Shown: positions 29,796-41,300 of the stretch, in pieces
How positions within the stretch are numbered: the stretch's first letter is position 1
Layout of the letters: every line of letters begins with the position of its first letter
NCBI GenBank assembly: GCA_004014935.1
Contig: CP025323.1
Coordinates: 2,495,001 to 2,559,000, forward strand
Source: Saccharomycopsis malanga
Taxonomy: Eukaryota; Ascomycota; Saccharomycetes; Ascoideales; Saccharomycopsidaceae
DNA: 64,000 nt
Direction: 5' to 3'
Translations under genes and position numbers: made by a program
The notes under the pieces: model-generated
What the model was told of the DNA's origin: nothing
The model's database searches: none
The model's input: only the letters and a program-made list of their open reading frames with translations

Positions 29796-30640
29796 AGATT
29801 ATTATCAGATTATAACATATAAGATTAATATCAGATTATGTCGCCTTATTACAATAGAATATTAATCATATTAACATCATTTCTGACATTTACATGTTAT
29901 GACTATCTGAATATCTCAAAGTGTAGAATAAGATATTACAATACTACTCAGGATGTACCAATTACGATGGAATAAAATCATTAGATTCAAAACATTTGAA
30001 TTGAAATTATATAAAACTAGCTAATAATATGACAAACAGAAGTTTTCTTATCATTTGAATACCTAATGGAATGTACAATATGTTTTTCATTGCTCAAAAA
30101 CATGTTTTAACAGTTCATTCAGGATTATAAGAGTGTCGTATTTTCCTAAACAAAAACCAAGATGGCAAAAGTATAATAGTTTGCTAAACATGAAAACCAA
30201 ACCCAAAGTTGCAATTAACATGACTGTGTAGTTGATCTATTGATTATGTTTCTTTCTTAACCTTGATTTTTTCTTACATTACCTGCTTTTTGAAATCTTA
30301 CTGGCAAAGTAACCTACACTTTATCAATTGTAAAGATATATACAATTCTACATGCCAACTACTGAATAAGAATTAAAAGTGATAGATCAGTTGCATCAGA
30401 ATTACAATACATCTTGACTATTATAATATTTAAGGTGTATTATCACTGAAAATTGCTTCAATACCATTAATTAAGGAGAGAAACTTGGACGCGGATAGCG
30501 TTTTGACCTGCAAACATTATCCAAGAATGGACGTGCCAGGTGCTACGCAGCAAGGTGCATGCAGTTTCTAGCACGCACTGTGCTCAGAATAGCAATATCA
30601 TCATGCGAAGGGTGAAATACCCTCCGTTATTACAGCTTAC
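29796..30640. other. AT-rich intergenic DNA
   Basis: A short imperfect tandem repeat (ATAAGATTA-TATCAGATTAT, two units near 29793-29843). No gene or RNA recognised. Confidence 0.4.
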
Positions 30641-30642
30641 GA

Positions 30643-30681
30643 TGCATGCACATGCATGCTGAGCGCATGCTGCGCGCATGC
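30643..30681. promoter_or_regulatory. GCATGC cluster upstream of histone H1
   Basis: Four GCATGC palindromes within about 40 bp, with further TGCATG/GTGCATGC cores near 30557-30565. The 12-mer TGCACATGCATG (30647-30658) recurs in the HEM3/EFR3 promoter. Likely a repeated factor-binding site; the factor is unknown to me. Confidence 0.55.
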
Positions 30682-30696
30682 AAGATGAGAGATGAG

Positions 30697-30704
30697 TATA
30701 AATA
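30697..30704 (+). promoter_or_regulatory. TATA box of HHO1
   Basis: TATAAATA 133 bp upstream of the ATG, a normal yeast spacing. Confidence 0.65.
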
Positions 30705-30836
30705 TCCATCTTTGACCGCCACGCGCCCTATTTTTTTTTACATGTTTTGGCTTCTGTTTTGGCTCTTTTCTTTGTCTTTCAGTTTCTAGAAAAGCATCAA
30801 TTCAACTTTTATCAAATACACACACACACACACACA

Positions 30837-31503
30837 ATGGCCAAAGCTTCTGCTGCTGCTGCTGCCTCCAAGAAGGCTGAACATCCATCTTATAAGGGTA
30901 TGTCGAGCAAGGTGCTTTAAAATTTGAAAAATGGCGTATTAACCGAGCAATAGACATGATTTCCGAAGCTATTACTGTTTTGAAAGAGCGTAAAGGATCT
31001 AGGTATGTTATTTTGTAGTGCAATGAAATAATCAAAAGAAATATAGTTGTATACTAACCTCTAATAGTCGTCAAGCCATCAAGAAGTTTGTTCAATCTAA
31101 CCATAACATTACTGCAGCCAATTTCGACAGTCAATTCAATTTGGCTTTAAGAAGGGGTGTTGAAAAAGGCGATTTTGTCCAACCAAAAGGCCCATCTGGT
31201 CCAGTCAAATTACAAAAGAAGGAAGATGCTAAAAAAGCAGCTAAACCTGCTGCTAAACCAGTTGCTAAAAAAGTAACAAAACCTGCTGCTAAACCTAGTA
31301 AACCAGCTCCTAAAACCGTAGCTAAAAAAACAGCCACTGCTAGAAAAGCAGCTCCAAAGAAAGTCACTAAACCAACTACTAAAAAGGCAGCTGCCACCAA
31401 AAAGGTTAGTAAACCAGTAGCTAAGAAGACAGCAGCTCCAAAGAAAGCTGCCCCAAAGAAATCAGCTTCTAAAAAAGCCAAAAAAGCTTCTGTTAAAAAA
31501 TAA
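30837..31503 (+). CDS. HHO1: Linker histone H1, spliced: 30837..30897, 30954..31002, 31068..31503
   Basis: 181 aa after removal of two tiny introns. It binds linker DNA at the nucleosome entry/exit. Exon 1 begins [20 protein letters not shown]; splicing joins it to [16 protein letters not shown] and then [20 protein letters not shown], a complete winged-helix globular domain (about 16-90) ending [13 protein letters not shown]. The rest is a Lys/Ala/Pro-rich tail with repeated KPAAK/KKAA motifs. Total coding length 546 nt keeps the frame. A (CA)n run lies immediately before the ATG. S. cerevisiae Hho1 has two globular domains; this protein has one. Confidence 0.95.
30898..30953 (+). other. HHO1 intron 1
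   Basis: 56 nt: GTATGT at the 5' site, TATTAAC branch point at 30937-30943 and 3' TAG, with a 10-nt branch-to-end distance. Confidence 0.9.
31003..31067 (+). other. HHO1 intron 2
   Basis: 65 nt: GTATGT, TACTAAC at 31052-31058 and 3' TAG 9 nt later. Confidence 0.95.
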
Positions 31504-32849
31504 TCCACCTTCCTAGCTGCTCTATTTTTGTTAACCAGTTTGTTTTTGTTTTTTTTTATTAAACTACCATCTTCAGGCGTGTATTTTTAAATTTTATTTT
31601 TATATCTTGGTATGGTCTCCATTTCGGACTGAAATTTGGTTATAATATCTTTTGGTGCTATTAGTTTTGTCGTTTCATTCTCTTATGTTTACATATACCC
31701 TTTTCCCGATTTGTTATTTAATGTACATTATTGAACAAGTTTGCCAGTAAGCTGTGGGATGTAATTCCCTATAAGATATTTGTAAAATGGCAGTGATTTA
31801 GCCAAATAAAACTTTCAATTTTAATTAGCTCCTTCTACACAACTATTATAATCATTCGATAGACAATGCAATATTATGTAATATTATGCAATGCACTAGG
31901 CACTTTGCATGTGAGCGTAGCATATTTTGGACGCAACTGTCGCCATTCCAGAAATTTGGCTCACACCTTAGATCATGTGATATTTCAAGTCAACTATATT
32001 ATTATTAGGACTCTAAGAAGCCATAAAAGTGCCCCTATTGATAATTGAATAAAATAGTTTTTCTGAAGTGTGATCAAAGCCTAACTTTGTAAATCGAAAC
32101 CTTCAAAACAGTTTTATTCAGAACCATCAAGATGAACTTTAGTCCCAACTGCTTTAGGGATCTTTTTTGTTCCAACTGCTTTAGGATTCATTTTGATATT
32201 TGAAATCTTTTAAAATTCTCATTATATATAGTAAATTTTTTTGAAGAAAAACAAATGACTGTTACCAAAAGATTTAATTCATATATACGTGTTTTGAACA
32301 TAACATTTAAGCTAAAGCTTTCATATTCAAAAACAGTACTCTAATAAAATTATCATAAACAACTCAATATGTCTCAAAGCTATTTGTTCTTTTTCGAAAA
32401 GGAAAAAACCAAGTAAAGACGACACCAGGTAGATATATAGAGAAAGTAGCAAGTTCTGTTTTAAAACAATGTAGGTAGTTGCTAGAACCAACGATCGAGA
32501 ACCAACTATTTTTAAAAATTTTAAATTTAATGATAATGCTTTGTTTTGAATTTCTTATAAAGAAGATGACTGCATTTGAAAAAAATAGTGTAGAAATTTG
32601 ATCTGAAAAAAATCCCTATGAAAATTAGGATCTTATCTTTTCAATAATATGATATACAATAAAAGTTGAAATATCCCATAATACCCAAAGTAGAATTCAC
32701 AATATATCATTCACTCAGACAATTCGTATTAGCGAAAAAAGAACATGATGATAAAGAAGCTTTTCACAAGATGTGCCCCAGCCAAAAAATTACATTACTC
32801 TTCTACATAAACAAATACAGTTAATCTCTACTTTTAATTACCAACTATT
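31504..32849. other. Intergenic between HHO1 and the SINE-like copy
   Basis: About 1.35 kb, very AT-rich. CCAACTGCTTTAGG occurs twice about 30 bp apart (near 32142 and 32171). A 60-codon frame at 31866 has no supporting feature. No gene called. Confidence 0.4.
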
Positions 32850-33256
32850 GCCGCTGGGCCGTATAGCTTAGTGGCCAGTGCTCTCGGAGAAGAGAAAAAG
32901 ACCTAATAGGATAGTTCAATGGCTAGTACGTAACAGGAACATGGGTTCGATTCCCAAAACGAACACTTTTACTCGCTGCTTTTTACGATGCTGAACGTCA
33001 TTTCACAGGCAAGTGCAGCTGTCTAAAATAGACCTAGGCGAATAGTCTAGTGCTTGCTTTTCAATCCAGCAAGAAAATTATGATGACTGGAAATTAACTG
33101 GGTTTTCCCTGGACTTGCTTAAAGTCTACTTTCAACCAATTGGGTGATAAGATTACAATACAAAGGAAACCATTGGGTTTTACCAAGTCCCTTTAGACAT
33201 GGCGCGTATATACGAAACAGTTATGTACTGGGCTCGAAATATATGATATTATTATA
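32850..33256 (+). mobile_element. Long SINE-like element with composite head and both body variants
   Basis: Plus strand: GCCGCTGGGCCGTATAGCTT, A-box-like TAGCTTAGTGG, GAGAAGAGAAAAAGACCT, a second partial tRNA-like unit (GGATAGTTCAATGGCTAGTA), B box GGGTTCGATTCCC, then body. It holds both middle-region variants (AAATTATGATGACTGG and CCAATTGGGTGATAAGATTA) that occur singly in other copies. It ends CAAGTCCCTTTAGACATGGC, CGAAATATATGATATTATTA. No clear flanking duplication. Confidence 0.8.
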
Positions 33257-33461
33257 ACTGTTAACGGTTAAAATCCTCGGGCGAATTCGGAAGCGCATTA
33301 TTAAGCAGAATGGTATATGATGACTAAGCTTGCTGGAGAGAAAAGAAACTAGTGAAAAAGGCTGAGATGGTGATAATTCATATGGTTTAATTTGTATAAT
33401 TTATATTATAATATCAATATCTACTACAGAATAACACATTTCAGTGCAATAATAAACCAAC

Positions 33462-34328
33462 ATGCTTAAGTTTGCAGTGATACCGAGTAGAGCTATAGGA
33501 AGCACAATGATGCGTCAAGGCGCTCGATCATATTCGGTACTACGAATGAGATCCTCGAATCGAACAGTGAAGAATGTTCGATACAGCGGCTATAAAGGGA
33601 TCAATATGATCACGGCGAAACGGAATTTATTTATCAGAACAGCAGAGACTCCAAACGAAGATGCATTAAAGTTTTTGCCGTCAGTAAAGGTGTTGCCTAC
33701 TGATACTACCATTGAATATCTTTCAGGACGAGATGCTTTCAACTCGCCACTTGTGCGCAAGTTGTTTACGATTGATGGGGTTTCGCTGGTGATGTTAGGC
33801 TCAAACTTCTTGACTGTAGAAAAGAATGTAGATATTGATTGGTCTATTTTGAAACCAGAGATTTTTAGCACTTTGACGGACTTTTTGACTAGCGGCGAGC
33901 CTATTATTGATGAAAACGCGCAGATTGAACCCGATGTAGAGTTTAGTGAAGATGACGATGAGGTTGTTTCAATGATTAAAGAACTCATGTTTACTAGAAT
34001 CCGTCCTGCTATTCAGGAAGACGGTGGTGATATCGAGTTTGTAGAGTTGAAAGATGATGGTACAGTGGTAATTAGACTTCGTGGTGCTTGTAGAAGTTGT
34101 GACTCAAGCTCAATTACCTTGAAAAACGGTATTGAAGCAATGTTAAAACATTATATCGAGGAAGTTACATCTGTTGAACAGATTGAAGAAACCGCAACTT
34201 CCACGAATCCAGCACCGGTAGAGGACATTGAAAAGAAGTTTGAGCAGAAAGAAGCTAAAAATACAGAATTCAATATCCAGCCGGCAAAAAGAGTACATTC
34301 TGAAGAAGAGGTGCCACCAATATTGTAA
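33462..34328 (+). CDS. NFU1: Nfu1, mitochondrial iron-sulfur cluster carrier
   Basis: 288 aa, ATG at 33462. Delivers [4Fe-4S] clusters to lipoate synthase, aconitase and complex II. Seen: Arg/Ser-rich mitochondrial presequence (about 1-55), the Nfu N-terminal domain (about 65-150), and the NifU-like C-terminal domain (about 165-235) with RPAIQEDGGDIEFV and the cluster ligands Cys210 and Cys213 in GACRSCDSSS. Codon 109 is CTG where homologues have Ser in the GVxSVFFG motif, supporting CUG as Ser. It has a charged C-terminal extension of about 45 residues. Confidence 0.95.
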   Translation: MLKFAVIPSRAIGSTMMRQGARSYSVLRMRSSNRTVKNVRYSGYKGINMITAKRNLFIRTAETPNEDALKFLPSVKVLPTDTTIEYLSGRDAFNSPLVRKLFTIDGVSLVMLGSNFLTVEKNVDIDWSILKPEIFSTLTDFLTSGEPIIDENAQIEPDVEFSEDDDEVVSMIKELMFTRIRPAIQEDGGDIEFVELKDDGTVVIRLRGACRSCDSSSITLKNGIEAMLKHYIEEVTSVEQIEETATSTNPAPVEDIEKKFEQKEAKNTEFNIQPAKRVHSEEEVPPIL

Positions 34329-34445
34329 ATAAGGCATGTATATATGTTAATAATACTGTATTGATTTATACAGACTGGTTGTAATGGTTTAGTAAAGGCA
34401 ATGTTGGCATTTTTTGTAATACTGATCTTTTAAATCCTATTGAGT

Positions 34446-34560
34446 ATTAATTGTATTAATTGTATTAATTTTCTACTAATTTTCTACTAATTTTCTACTA
34501 ATTTTCTACTAATTTTACACTAACTTTACATCAATATCAATTTTATATTAATTTTACACC
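34446..34560. repeat. AT-rich minisatellite, TTTTCTACTAA-type units
   Basis: About four near-identical 11-bp units (AATTTTCTACT) flanked by TATTAATTGTAT and TTTACA variants, downstream of NFU1. Confidence 0.8.
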
Positions 34561-35484
34561 AATAATTCTGATTTTAATATTAATTGTATCTCAATCTCAA
34601 TATCAATATCACCACCTGGTTGGTACCCTAGACATCGGGTCTAACCAAGGAAAAAATGCCGGTGGAAACGCGAGGTTGGAACAGTGTGGCTCGGTGGTCT
34701 TTTCCGTTTAAACTGTGGTGCGCCAAATAGTGTATGGTTGTGCTTGGTTTCCAACGTAGATTTCAAACGGGGATGCCTTTCCATGAGATGGAGCCATTTA
34801 CTATATACTAATACGTACTATCCATTATTAAAATGGCTATTTCTCATACGCACATGATGCAGCTCATATGTATAGGGATACCGCCAGTAAAAGTATCACA
34901 TGTCTCACATTTCATTATGAAAAATCCCATGTATATTAAATAGACACGTGATCAACAGATGATCAAACAATAACAGTAAAGGAAGACTTAAATAGCAGCA
35001 ATTTCCGTCGGAAAATTGGGTCCAGTGAGACTTTTGTCAGTTAATCGATGAGGTTAATAGATGATAGTTTTATCTAGAGGTGTTTATTGTTGTTTTTTGA
35101 GTTTTGGGTTTTGTTTGCTTGTTATTATTTCACGTGTTTATTGATTCAGTTATAAGTTTACAGTTTGTTGTTGATTATAACAGGCTAATTGCGGGGCATT
35201 TTCGAGGATTATTTTAGGGTTGTTGTTGAGACACAGGGTTATTATTGAGTTGGATTTTGGTGCTGGGTCTTTAGAAAGATTGTGGGCCGAGGAAGTATTT
35301 CACAGTGTTGATTGGTGTCGTTGGGGAGATTTGAAATTGCCAAGAAATTTCCCAATCCAGAAATAATATCAAAAACTTTATTGTCATCCAAGATTATATT
35401 AGACATAACAAATTTGTCCACCAAGAGTTTGATATTAAATAATTGATTTTATATCAACTAGTATTGAGAATCAAGTTTTAAAAA
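34561..35484. promoter_or_regulatory. LDB19 upstream region
   Basis: About 920 bp. Two CACGTG-type E-boxes occur (near 34947 and 35132). T-rich tracts and GTTTATTG repeats precede the gene. No coding sequence seen. Confidence 0.45.
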
Positions 35485-37566
35485 ATGTCTCTTTTATCAA
35501 AATTCAAGGCACATCGTCTGCGATCTTCATCGCCACATCTTGATGCCATTTCTCCTGACTCTCGCCATCCTTATCTGTTATCTATCACTATCGAGAGCCC
35601 TCCCGTGGTGTTATATGGTCCTTCCAACGAGTCGTCAGGATATTTATTGTCCGGGCTTCTATTTCTTACTGTTCCTTACCATCATCCTAATTTCCATCTA
35701 TCTTCTGCTCCTTCTGGATCTCCTCTAAGGCCTAGTCTTTCGAAGAACCTGTCTCAAGCATCAATTGATTTTGAATTAGGACCTGAGATTTCCAATAGTA
35801 GTCATCTAATAGATAACCATATAACTCCATCACATTCTGTCACTTCAACTCCGGTGCTTGCTCCTTCTCCTTCTTATAATGGTCCCACAGCTCCTACTAC
35901 TACAGGGCCTCCGTTACCGGAGTCCAAACAGATTTTGATTCGTCTGGTGACGCTTCTGCTTAATCAGGTTGTAACATATGGAAAACCCTTTCTTCCGCCT
36001 TCCACTACCTTGAGCAACTGTTCTGCTTGTAAAACAAAGACCACTACGTTAGCTCGCTGGGATGTTCTATCACAACCCACAATATTTACGTCTGGAAAAC
36101 AGGCGTTTCCGTTTTCCCATTTGCTTCCTGGTTTGCTTCCCCAAACAACAGTTCTAGGGTCTTCTGGCGCTTTTACTGTTCGTTACGAGCTTGTTGCTGA
36201 ATCTACGGCTACATACGAAACTCGTTCAAAGAAACAAAAGTCTGCAAACGTCAAGGTGAAAGCCCCAATAAGAGTGAGTCGTTCAATCATTAAAGGTGTT
36301 GACAAACATTCGCTTCGTATATTTCCTCCTAGCAATGTCACAGTTGCTGCGGTGATACCAAATGTTGTGTACCCAAAAGCCGATTTCATTGTGGAGTTGA
36401 AACTAGACGGTCTAAATGAAGCTAAGAAACGCTGGCGGTTGCGGCGTATCAACTGGAAAATTGAAGAGATGGCTCAGGTGAAAGCAAACACTTGCGAGTT
36501 AGCTTATCACCAGACAAAACTCAAAGTTCTCGAAAGCCATATAAGGCTCAATAATGAACATCGTGTTCCTAACAGTGCTTTTGTTTTAGGCAAAAACGTT
36601 CGCCGTGCTGCTCAAGATTCCACTACTTCTCAAACTCCGATCTCCAGTTCTCCTGCTGTTGCCTCAGGCGCCTCTGCTACCGCCGCCGCAGTCAACATGT
36701 CAAACGGCCCTCTTCCAGAAGAAGAAGAAGGTCAGGAAATCCCCAGTGCAGCAGCAGCAGCAGCAGCGGCTGCTGCCGATACCTCCTTCATACATCCCCA
36801 TGATCATGTCAATCAACAATCTGCTGCTCATTACGAAAACACCGAAGATTCCAAAACAGAGAAAAACGAGCTTTTTCTCCAAGAAGTGCGTGTTCTTGAA
36901 AAAGGAACTCTTCGTGAGGGTTGGAAATCTGATTACAGTGGTTCAGGAACCGTTGATGTCGCAGTAGACATTAAGTGTAAAAAGCTCAGTACTGGACTCG
37001 TAAACCATATCAATACTGTTGATTCAAGATCAGGCCCCACGTCTCACATAGATCGTAGTCTTGATATAGGTAACGATGCAAACTGTAGCTGTGACATTTC
37101 AGACCCTGAATTGGGTATATATGTCACCCATAACTTGATTCTTGAAGCAAATTTGGCAGAAGAAGTTGCACAGCCCATTGCTAGTAACGCTGGTGTTGGT
37201 ATAACTCATGGTGGTCATGTTTTCAGAGAACCCAAGCCGAAAAAACATGCCTCCACCGGGAATAGCACTGGAAACTCAGATTTTTCCACGCTCTCTCCTT
37301 CATCGACTGATTCATCCTCTAATACCACTGCAAAATCGCCAGCCCTAGCTCCTAGAACATCTTCAACTCCAATGGTGCCCACCGGCTTGACAAGATTGTT
37401 CAGAATGAGGTTCAAGTTGGTCCTCACAGAACGCTCTGGCTTTGGTATTTCTTGGGATGAAGAGGTTCCCCCTCAATATTCACAAGTATCTACTTTCTCA
37501 CCACCTAGTTATGGTGAGGCTTTGTTGATTAGTGATGAAAACGAGCTCTCCGAACTTCGTATTTAG
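35485..37566 (+). CDS. LDB19: Ldb19/Art1, arrestin-related ubiquitin-ligase adaptor
   Basis: 693 aa, ATG at 35485. Art1 recruits Rsp5 to amino-acid permeases such as Can1 and Mup1 at the plasma membrane, causing their endocytosis. Seen: arrestin-fold N-part with TIESPPVVLYGPSNESSGYL, a CSACKTKTTT motif, then LRIFPPSNVTVAAV, IPNVVYPKADF and WRLRRINWKIEE. An Ala-rich run (about 421-430) and linker precede the C-part with RMRFKLVLTERSGFGISWDEE. Rsp5-binding PPxY-type motifs are PPQY (662-665) and PPSY (673-676). CTG codons 154 and 158 align with Ser in S. cerevisiae Art1, and codon 31 with Thr. Confidence 0.92.
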   Translation: MSLLSKFKAHRLRSSSPHLDAISPDSRHPYLLSITIESPPVVLYGPSNESSGYLLSGLLFLTVPYHHPNFHLSSAPSGSPLRPSLSKNLSQASIDFELGPEISNSSHLIDNHITPSHSVTSTPVLAPSPSYNGPTAPTTTGPPLPESKQILIRLVTLLLNQVVTYGKPFLPPSTTLSNCSACKTKTTTLARWDVLSQPTIFTSGKQAFPFSHLLPGLLPQTTVLGSSGAFTVRYELVAESTATYETRSKKQKSANVKVKAPIRVSRSIIKGVDKHSLRIFPPSNVTVAAVIPNVVYPKADFIVELKLDGLNEAKKRWRLRRINWKIEEMAQVKANTCELAYHQTKLKVLESHIRLNNEHRVPNSAFVLGKNVRRAAQDSTTSQTPISSSPAVASGASATAAAVNMSNGPLPEEEEGQEIPSAAAAAAAAAADTSFIHPHDHVNQQSAAHYENTEDSKTEKNELFLQEVRVLEKGTLREGWKSDYSGSGTVDVAVDIKCKKLSTGLVNHINTVDSRSGPTSHIDRSLDIGNDANCSCDISDPELGIYVTHNLILEANLAEEVAQPIASNAGVGITHGGHVFREPKPKKHASTGNSTGNSDFSTLSPSSTDSSSNTTAKSPALAPRTSSTPMVPTGLTRLFRMRFKLVLTERSGFGISWDEEVPPQYSQVSTFSPPSYGEALLISDENELSELRI

Positions 37567-38309
37567 TAATATATGCCATTACCAAGTGGGACATTGATAT
37601 CCTTACTGTTTAGCACTATGTATAATTGTTACATGGACTTCTGCAGCTGACTCACTTTTTTTCAAGTAAGAATAGGAAACTTGCAGTGGAAAAAAAAATA
37701 CGGGTGAATCAATTATAATTCAAAGTCTAGTACATTTTAGTTTCATTGCATGAAAAAGACTCTAAACTGGCTCATAAAATGGCCATCCTAACTGTGAATT
37801 CTCAAGTAAGACATACCGTAAAAGAAGACCATATAAACTCTAGTCAGCACTTTGAAATATCTCATGCTTTCTGTTGGCCTAAACAGGTAAATATGGAGTT
37901 TTTTTTTTACAATAAATGTATTTTAAAAATAACAAATAGTGCATTTATTGGATATACGATTAATTTTGGTCCCATTTTCACTTTTTACAAACCATGCTAA
38001 ATTCTTATTTCATTTCAAACCACTCAATAATAATGATAATAACAATTCATGTTGAGACCACCTGCACCCCTAACACGCTCATCTATGCACTCCCATGCAC
38101 TCCCATGCACGGACCACCCGCTGAAATCAAAATAAACAAACAATAGAAAAAAACCGGGAAAATAAACAAGAAAAAGTAAACAAATCATTTTCCATAGAGA
38201 ACAGTCAGGCAATAGGCGGAATCAGGAAAATTAATAGCGCTTGCGGTAATAAGAGAAGGCTAACAAAATTGTCATTATCCTATAGCTAGAACCAAGCTTT
38301 AACGGTGCG
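37567..38309. other. LDB19 3' flank and BUD4 promoter
   Basis: About 740 bp. A TGACTCA (37648-37654) lies just after LDB19; ACTCCCATGC is tandemly repeated near 38089-38108. No gene seen. Confidence 0.45.
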
Positions 38310-41300
38310 ATGGAGTTAAGTAGTGATAAGCCGGCCAATGTCATGAGTGGTGAGTGTTATATATATGATATAAATTTTTATATGGTACGACTTGGTTATT
38401 AACATGTCATTAGATATTACCAATGGCGCCAACGGTGTTAGCCATGGCATGAAGAAGAACACTTCTTTGTTGTTTGAATCCATACCGGAAAACCATGTGT
38501 ACAATCCAAGCGATGTGAATAATGAGAACCAGATCTATCCCTTGAAATCGTCGCTCAGTATGAAAAAAAGTATGGGCAATAACAATATGGACAAGAAGGT
38601 TTGTTTTGAGAACTCTCCTATGGTTGTGGAGTATGACAAGTTAAGTAGCGAAGATGAAATGTCGTTGAGAAACTCTAATTCACAGCAATCTGTAGATAGC
38701 GGTAATTCCAGAATAGCCACTAATTTCCAGCTAACATGGAAACCAACATCTTACAACAACATTGATTCTGAAAACAAATCCGATCCAGCAGTCAAGCATT
38801 CTCAACATCCTAAACCCTTGCCTCCTATGCCATCCAATTTGCCTCAGTCGGAATCTTTACAACAAGACATAAACATATTGAACCAAAGCAACAGTCTTAG
38901 TAACACCAACATCTTCTCTGGTTACTCACAAGATAATGAATCAGACCTCCATGGAAACACCTCTGAAATATACCCTCCACAAGTCATAGAGATTCCTAAG
39001 CTCCGTAAGCCAAATGACATACGTCTGTTGGACCAATCTGTAGATATAGGCCAGAAAATGCAACAACTAAAAATTGACGAGTCGATTTCTCCAGACTACA
39101 ATAAGAACGATTTCTCCATTGGGGATTATATTGATAATTCCAATTCTACCGTAAACAAGTTCAATTTTAATTCCTCTCCTCCATCACCTTCTAAGTTAGA
39201 ACAGCGCAAACAAATGTCTGCTATAAATTTCGAAGACGCTCTAGATTCAGTGCTACCACCTGACAGAACCCCCTCGACCATCATTAAAGAAAATAATAGA
39301 ATGTACAGCAAATACAGAGGGAAAAACAGAGTGCCTTCCAATAATAGTGATTCCTATTATGAGGACGTTGTGTTGGACACAGTTAGACAAAACGTCGATA
39401 ACAAGTTTAGTCAGCAACGTAATTCTGCTAAAAGGTTTATTAAAATCGCAGAAAACCCGAAAATCATTGAGCAAAAAAACCAGGAAGAGAAAGATGAATT
39501 TACCATCGGTGACTATTTGAATGATGATTCTGTTCCTAATAAAGAAACCTTTGAAGATGTTACATCTTCTTCCAATCAGTCTGCTCAAAAAGAATCCTTC
39601 ACATCCACTGATAAACCAAATCAACCAGAACCTAGCAATGTGCCAAGTAGAATGGCCTCCATAGGATCTAGTGTTCCTTTGGGTGAGTCTACAATGGATC
39701 ATTCTATATTCAATGCTTCTCAATCTACCCAAGCAAATCTTGAACCTCCAACATCTCCTCAAGATCATTTGGACGTGGCAGAACTTTCCCAGGAAGATGT
39801 TGCGGAAGAGGAAATAGATGACCAAATGGATATTTCACATGATGATCATGAAAATGAACAAGATCCTATTGATAATTCCAATTCGTTCAACCAAGACGTT
39901 TCTCTTAAACAAGATGATAGCGATGCTTTCAAACCTTTTTCAGAATCGGTTTTTCTTGATAAAAGTAATGAAGTTTCCAACTCCATGGATGCTTCAAACG
40001 ATTCCAACGCTTCCAACTTCACTCTCAAATTGATGCAAATGAAAAGAGAAAAGGAAAAAGCCCAGACGTTGCTGCCTATAAATCATACTCCATTCAGTAC
40101 CAAAAACGACTCTAGCATCACTTCTGTTACTACCCCTGTGTCTAACAAGAGATCTAGAGACGATGACATCACCGATAACAGTGCAGTGGGAACTCCTAGA
40201 TCTTTAGCACCAACACGTCTTACCAATAGCGTATTGGACACTTTACTCACTAAAACCAACGAATATGTTGCTAAAAGTGGAGTCAGTGTTCCATCAGGCA
40301 ATACATCAGAGACTAAGACCAAAATCTTTTCCAACAAACATAGCTTTGATCAGTCCAATAAAGAAAGCTTTAACGATTCTGCCAAGGAAATGTTCAGCAA
40401 ACCTAACAAAGACATCTTCAGCAAACCACTGTTTCCAAGGTCTCCTACCCAAGATTCGTTATCTTCAACTGAGGAAGTCCACAATATATGGGCTAATATC
40501 AAGAACAAGTCTGATAAGCATCAAAAGGCCAGCACGATCAGAAGTCAGAGTATGAAAAGTTCTCCAAGTATGAACTCGTTGGAAATCAAAAAGATGTTGA
40601 AAGCTAAGAGAAAGATAAGTCAGACTACCAATGCCCCTCCCTTGCCTGTCACTGCGGACACTTCTATGGACATTAGCAATAGAGTAGGTAACAACTTCAT
40701 CAATGATACAATTGATAGAGGTTCAAGCGGCGGAGAAGATGATCTTGATGATGAGGATATGGAAGATGATCCTGAGGAAGAAGATGAATATGTTATTGGC
40801 CATATTGCTGATGAACTTTCCAAGATACCAAAGCCATTGTTGCCTGAACAACATTTTGACAATTTTAGCGATTTGGAACAAGAGATTACCCAGGAGTTTG
40901 ACCGTTATGACCAGGGATCGCATCGAGGCTATACAACCAGAATGAATACGAATGAGCTTATAGTGGCCAAGTTGGAAAACCAAGAAGACAGCAACGCCAT
41001 AGTGGCGGACGACCATAAAAAGATTTTCCTAAAAGAGAAAACTAGCAATGGCAAAGATAAGCTCATACCTAATGAGATTTTCAACAGTAAGAAACCTCAC
41101 ATTTACCAAGGTATCGTGAAAAAACCTCATGCAAAGGAAATTCGTGTTTCCAATGGCTCACAATATTCTAGAAACCGTAAGACCAGTGAGGACAGCGGCT
41201 CTACTAAATACGTGAGCGCAAGAAACAGTGTGGACAGCAAAGAGATTAATGTGAGAAAAAGAAAGTCTGGTGCTTTGAAAGACAAGTTCGGTAACAATAT

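Noticed and set aside
31866-32048. 60-codon frame between HHO1 and NFU1
   Set aside because: No homology, codon bias or regulatory context to support it.
34446-34560. CRISPR-like array
   Set aside because: A directly tandem AT-rich minisatellite without spacers, in a eukaryotic genome.
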